The notes under the pieces are model-generated. The model did no database searches. It was not told the origin of the DNA and saw only the letters and a list, made by a program, of their open reading frames with translations. The translations under genes and the position numbers were made by a program. From contig CAKVBV010000088.1 in assembly GCA_934725535.1 (NCBI GenBank), positions 1 through 7,437 on the forward strand: DNA of 7,437 nucleotides. The letters are read 5' to 3'. This stretch comes from an uncultured Bacteroidales bacterium (GTDB taxonomy: Bacteria > Bacteroidota > Bacteroidia > Bacteroidales > Paludibacteraceae). Every line of letters starts with the position of its first letter. The stretch's first letter is position 1. Positions 5,114 to 7,437 of this stretch are shown here, piece by piece.

Positions 5114-6505
5114 TTACGGGAGGGCGGCGTATGTGCGCTGCAGGAAGAGTATGCATGCCGCCATGTGGGAACCGTAGTCAGCAAAGTCAAATACGATATG
5201 AGGTGGTAGGCCAGGTGTACTTGGGGGATTAGGGGTGCTGGGGGTTGAGGTGCTTGTTGTACTTGTTGTGTTTAGTGTTGAGGTATTTGAGGTGCTTGGT
5301 ATTGAGGTGCCCGATGTGCTTGGTGTTGAGGTGTTTGAGATGCTTGGGGTGTTTGCAATAGTGTCCGATGCGGATAATGAACGGGTTAGGTGCTCGCTGT
5401 TGAGGAAGGGAACAATATCATCTGTCGTGCTATGGAATAGGAAGGTAGGGCATGAGGGTGCGTAGCCCAGTATGGCACTCTGCTGCATAGCGGCATAAAA
5501 ACGGGCTGTTTCGGGTTGCGTCTTGTCGCGCCCTTCGGGCGTCATGGCCTCACTGAGACGGTGCGTTGCCATAAGGGTGTTGATTTCGTTCACCGTGTAT
5601 TGCTTGGACTCTACCCACTCTTCGTAGTGAGTAAGCAGGGGTTCGCGGAAGAAATCCGCTTTGCGCAAGCCGAGGTTGTATGCCGCACTCATGCCCATAA
5701 TGAGCATGGGTATGGCACATGGTATGCCTACACTGTCCGCCTCGACACAGGCATCATAGGTGGCTGCTACGTCATACGGTCCGGCACCTGCATATACCGC
5801 TTTCAGTTGCCAATCGGGCAGTTGGTGCTCCATGTATTTTGCCGTGCCGAGTGCTACGGCTCCGCCCTCGGAATAGCCGTAACTGACGACCTCTTTTGGG
5901 CATGTATATCCATAGTAGTCAAGCAGTTGCTGCACAGATTGCAGGAGGTCCGTCTGTGCTTGTGCGGCACTCTGCCAATAGAGATACGGGTGAACGCGGT
6001 CAGCAGTGGCACCAAATCCCAGGTAGTCCGCCATCACGACCGCATAGCCTTTGGTGGCGAAGATACTCTCGAATGGGGTGGATGCGCTCGGTGCCTCGTG
6101 GTTGCTGCCGATAGTATAGTGCGAAGCCAGTATTACGCCCCGCAATTGCCTGTTTCGCGGCAGAATTACTTTTCCTGACATTAACATGGTGTCCCCATCG
6201 GGCTGTATGCTCAAGTAGGAGCATGGCAACTGCAACACTTTGTGCTTCAGCAAATTGCCAAGCATATCCTGCAACTCGGCGATGCACTTGTCCGAGTAGT
6301 TGTTCCGTTCCAAGCGGCGTTGCAGCACACGCCAGAAAGCCTTGCTTTCCAATAGGTTCTGCAAGAAGTGCATCTCGCACTTGGTAGGTTTCGCCACGGG
6401 TAATGCGACAGTATCCAATGGGGACAGGGATATATACGCCTCGGCACGCAGCGTACAAAAACACGCGATGCACAGACAGATGGTTATAATCCCTACCCTA
6501 CCCAT
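5114..6505 (-). CDS. Secreted alpha/beta-hydrolase (esterase/lipase-like)
   Basis: A 463-residue exported serine hydrolase. The ATG at 6505 is chosen because it opens a signal peptide (MGRVGIITICLCIACFC..., likely cut after AEA at residue 23) and lies 16 bp after the upstream gene. The frame continues to 6643, but only by overlapping that gene. The alpha/beta-hydrolase core includes ILASHYTIGS, then GYAVVMADYLGFGATADRVHPYL, the nucleophile elbow GYSEGG with S212, HSTTDDIVP with probable acid D362, and DYGSHMAA with H447. The sequence is closest in style to secretory lipase/esterase-like hydrolases of Bacteroidetes; the substrate cannot be told. A Ser/Thr/Pro/Asn-rich stretch of about 55 residues (379-434) sits between the catalytic Asp and His, an unusual insertion built partly from 8-residue repeats. 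With no clear ribosome binding site and close spacing, it is probably translated from an operon with the PCMD gene. No simple terminator follows; the 11-bp repeat array does. Confidence 0.93.
   Translation of the reverse strand: MGRVGIITICLCIACFCTLRAEAYISLSPLDTVALPVAKPTKCEMHFLQNLLESKAFWRVLQRRLERNNYSDKCIAELQDMLGNLLKHKVLQLPCSYLSIQPDGDTMLMSGKVILPRNRQLRGVILASHYTIGSNHEAPSASTPFESIFATKGYAVVMADYLGFGATADRVHPYLYWQSAAQAQTDLLQSVQQLLDYYGYTCPKEVVSYGYSEGGAVALGTAKYMEHQLPDWQLKAVYAGAGPYDVAATYDACVEADSVGIPCAIPMLIMGMSAAYNLGLRKADFFREPLLTHYEEWVESKQYTVNEINTLMATHRLSEAMTPEGRDKTQPETARFYAAMQQSAILGYAPSCPTFLFHSTTDDIVPFLNSEHLTRSLSASDTIANTPSISNTSTPSTSGTSIPSTSNTSTLNTTSTTSTSTPSTPNPPSTPGLPPHIVFDFADYGSHMAACILFLQRTYAALP
5200..5353 (-). 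repeat. 24-bp coding repeats in a low-complexity linker
   Basis: In the coding direction this stretch is almost free of G and built from A/C-rich codons. Three 24-bp units are clear at 5335-5312, 5311-5288 and 5287-5264. They encode NTSTPSTS, GTSIPSTS and NTSTLNTT, and more degenerate Ser/Thr/Pro sequence continues to about 5200. The repeats are in frame, so a gain or loss of units would change linker length without breaking the hydrolase. DTI just before the linker fits the Bacteroidetes O-glycosylation motif D-S/T-hydrophobic, though only once. Confidence 0.85.
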
Positions 6506-6521
6506 GTGAGGCTTGCTTGAT

Positions 6522-7437
6522 TTAATGCTTTTTTGCGGGAGTCTTTGCAGGGTGTTCCTCGTCGTCGTACACGAGACGGATGTTGTCCACCCAGAGTTTG
6601 TTGCCCTCGTGTGCGCGGAAAGCACCCGAACAGCCCGAGGCAATCATCAGGACGATATGCGTGGGCTTGTCGAGACTGTAGCCGACCTCCTGTATCTGCA
6701 CCATCTTGCCCTTGGAGTTGCGGGTCATCATCATGGTGTAGCCGATGGCTTCGTAGGGTTTGAAGTTCGGGTCGGTGGTGATGTTGCCATAGCGCACGGG
6801 TATCTCGTGGTTGTTGACCCATTCGGGAATAGTCTCGCAGACCCGCTCGCAGGCTGTGCCCACGCGGCGTGCGTATATCTCGCCCGTCTCGGGGTCCTCC
6901 CAACGGTGCTGCAGGTAGATGTATATCTCGCCGCAGTCATGTTCGCCGTCCACCCGCACCGGTTTGTCGCGTGCGGTGCTGGTGATATAGCAGGAGTCGG
7001 ATATAACAGCCTTATAATCAAGCATTAACGCCACAGGTTGTTTGGTAAAAGGTATGCCTACATCAATCATCGTATGCGGACGGTACTTGCCGATAAGCCC
7101 CACCGGTTCCGTTTTCCTGCCCAAGAAGATAGCACCTGTCACCACGGCATATATGTCCCCTATCTTGACGTGTGTCATCTTGTTTTCCAAGCGACAGCAG
7201 TAGCCGTTGCCACGCCTTTCAGGAATCACGGCACCGCCTGCACCTGCCTCAACAATCACTTTGGCATAGGTTTCGGAGCATGCCCACGGATTGCCGACTA
7301 CAGGTTCGTAGGCTTTATTCTCACGGATGGTGTCGTTGGGTCCTACGGCATGCAGCACCTTGGTGGCACCACCGAGGAGCCCTGACTCTTTGATGTAGCG
7401 TACTGTCCATGTGTCCATATTGCCGTAGGGCAAGTAC
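6522..7437 (-). CDS. PCMD-domain (putative carbohydrate metabolism) protein, 5' end cut by window
   Basis: The last 304 codons of a gene that enters from the right edge. Position 7433 is a TTG inside the open frame (YLPYGNMDTW), so the true start lies outside the window. The visible part looks like the PCMD family (PF13201) of Bacteroidetes exported proteins: an opening LPYGNMDTW like the family's 'PNGDFE.W', DIYAVVTGAIFLGR, GIPFTKQPVALMLDYK, then IVLMIASGCSGAF and the closing LWVDNIRLVYDD (coordinates about 6596-6564). The name 'carbohydrate metabolism' is only a family label based on genomic association; no enzyme activity is established. The protein is Cys-rich for its class and ends in a basic Lys/Pro tail. 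The missing N-terminus probably holds a signal peptide or lipobox. It lies 16 bp upstream of the secreted hydrolase on the same strand, suggesting one transcript. Confidence 0.85.
   Translation of the reverse strand, partial: YLPYGNMDTWTVRYIKESGLLGGATKVLHAVGPNDTIRENKAYEPVVGNPWACSETYAKVIVEAGAGGAVIPERRGNGYCCRLENKMTHVKIGDIYAVVTGAIFLGRKTEPVGLIGKYRPHTMIDVGIPFTKQPVALMLDYKAVISDSCYITSTARDKPVRVDGEHDCGEIYIYLQHRWEDPETGEIYARRVGTACERVCETIPEWVNNHEIPVRYGNITTDPNFKPYEAIGYTMMMTRNSKGKMVQIQEVGYSLDKPTHIVLMIASGCSGAFRAHEGNKLWVDNIRLVYDDEEHPAKTPAKKH

Noticed and set aside
5516..6178. 220-codon plus-strand open frame opposite the hydrolase
   Set aside because: It is a shadow of the well-supported minus-strand hydrolase, whose catalytic motifs fix the coding frame.
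6506..6643. N-terminal extension of the hydrolase to 6643
   Set aside because: It overlaps the end of the PCMD gene in another frame and would place the signal peptide 46 residues inside the protein.

Overview
The window looks like a chromosomal segment of a Bacteroidales bacterium, most likely Prevotella or a close relative. The reasons are a PCMD-family secreted protein, a lipoprotein with the Bacteroides/Prevotella pairing of an Ig-like domain and a 'FSKGNLQY...WSST...VRLV' domain, start sites with little or no Shine-Dalgarno sequence, and one promoter that fits the Bacteroidetes sigma-factor consensus exactly (TTG, 20 nt, TAnnTTTG). The genus is an inference.

Layout. Positions 1-158 are an AT-rich upstream region. 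Positions 159-2591 (+) encode a complete Lon protease, closed by a strong stem-loop at 2598-2633. On the minus strand and convergent with lon are a lipoprotein (3243-4280) and, 37 bp downstream of it, a small protein of unknown function with Cys/His clusters (2666-3205). They are probably co-transcribed and may share the lon terminator. Further right, also on the minus strand, are the 3' part of a PCMD-domain protein (6522-7437, running off the window) and, 16 bp after it, a secreted alpha/beta-hydrolase (5114-6505). These two look like one operon for exported proteins.

The 833-bp gap at 4281-5113 is the most interesting part. It has no convincing coding sequence but is highly organised. Just after the hydrolase stop codon lies a head-to-head array of 11-bp repeats: eight units in each orientation around a 6-bp centre (4890-5071). 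Next comes an inverted repeat (4802-4833), then a minus-strand promoter (4750-4780). The expected transcript start coincides with one strand of a 13-bp helix (4732-4744 with 4537-4549) that encloses about 180 nt. Inside it is a second 13-bp hairpin that competes with a 7-bp hairpin. Two further stem-loops (4464-4511 and 4414-4434) sit between this domain and the lipoprotein start. The simplest reading is an uncharacterised structured RNA, either a long cis-acting leader of the lipoprotein gene or a free RNA of about 200 nt with paired ends.

The genes do not form an obvious single pathway. Lon is cytoplasmic proteolysis, and the others are mostly envelope or secreted proteins. No mobile element, CRISPR array, tRNA or rRNA was seen.
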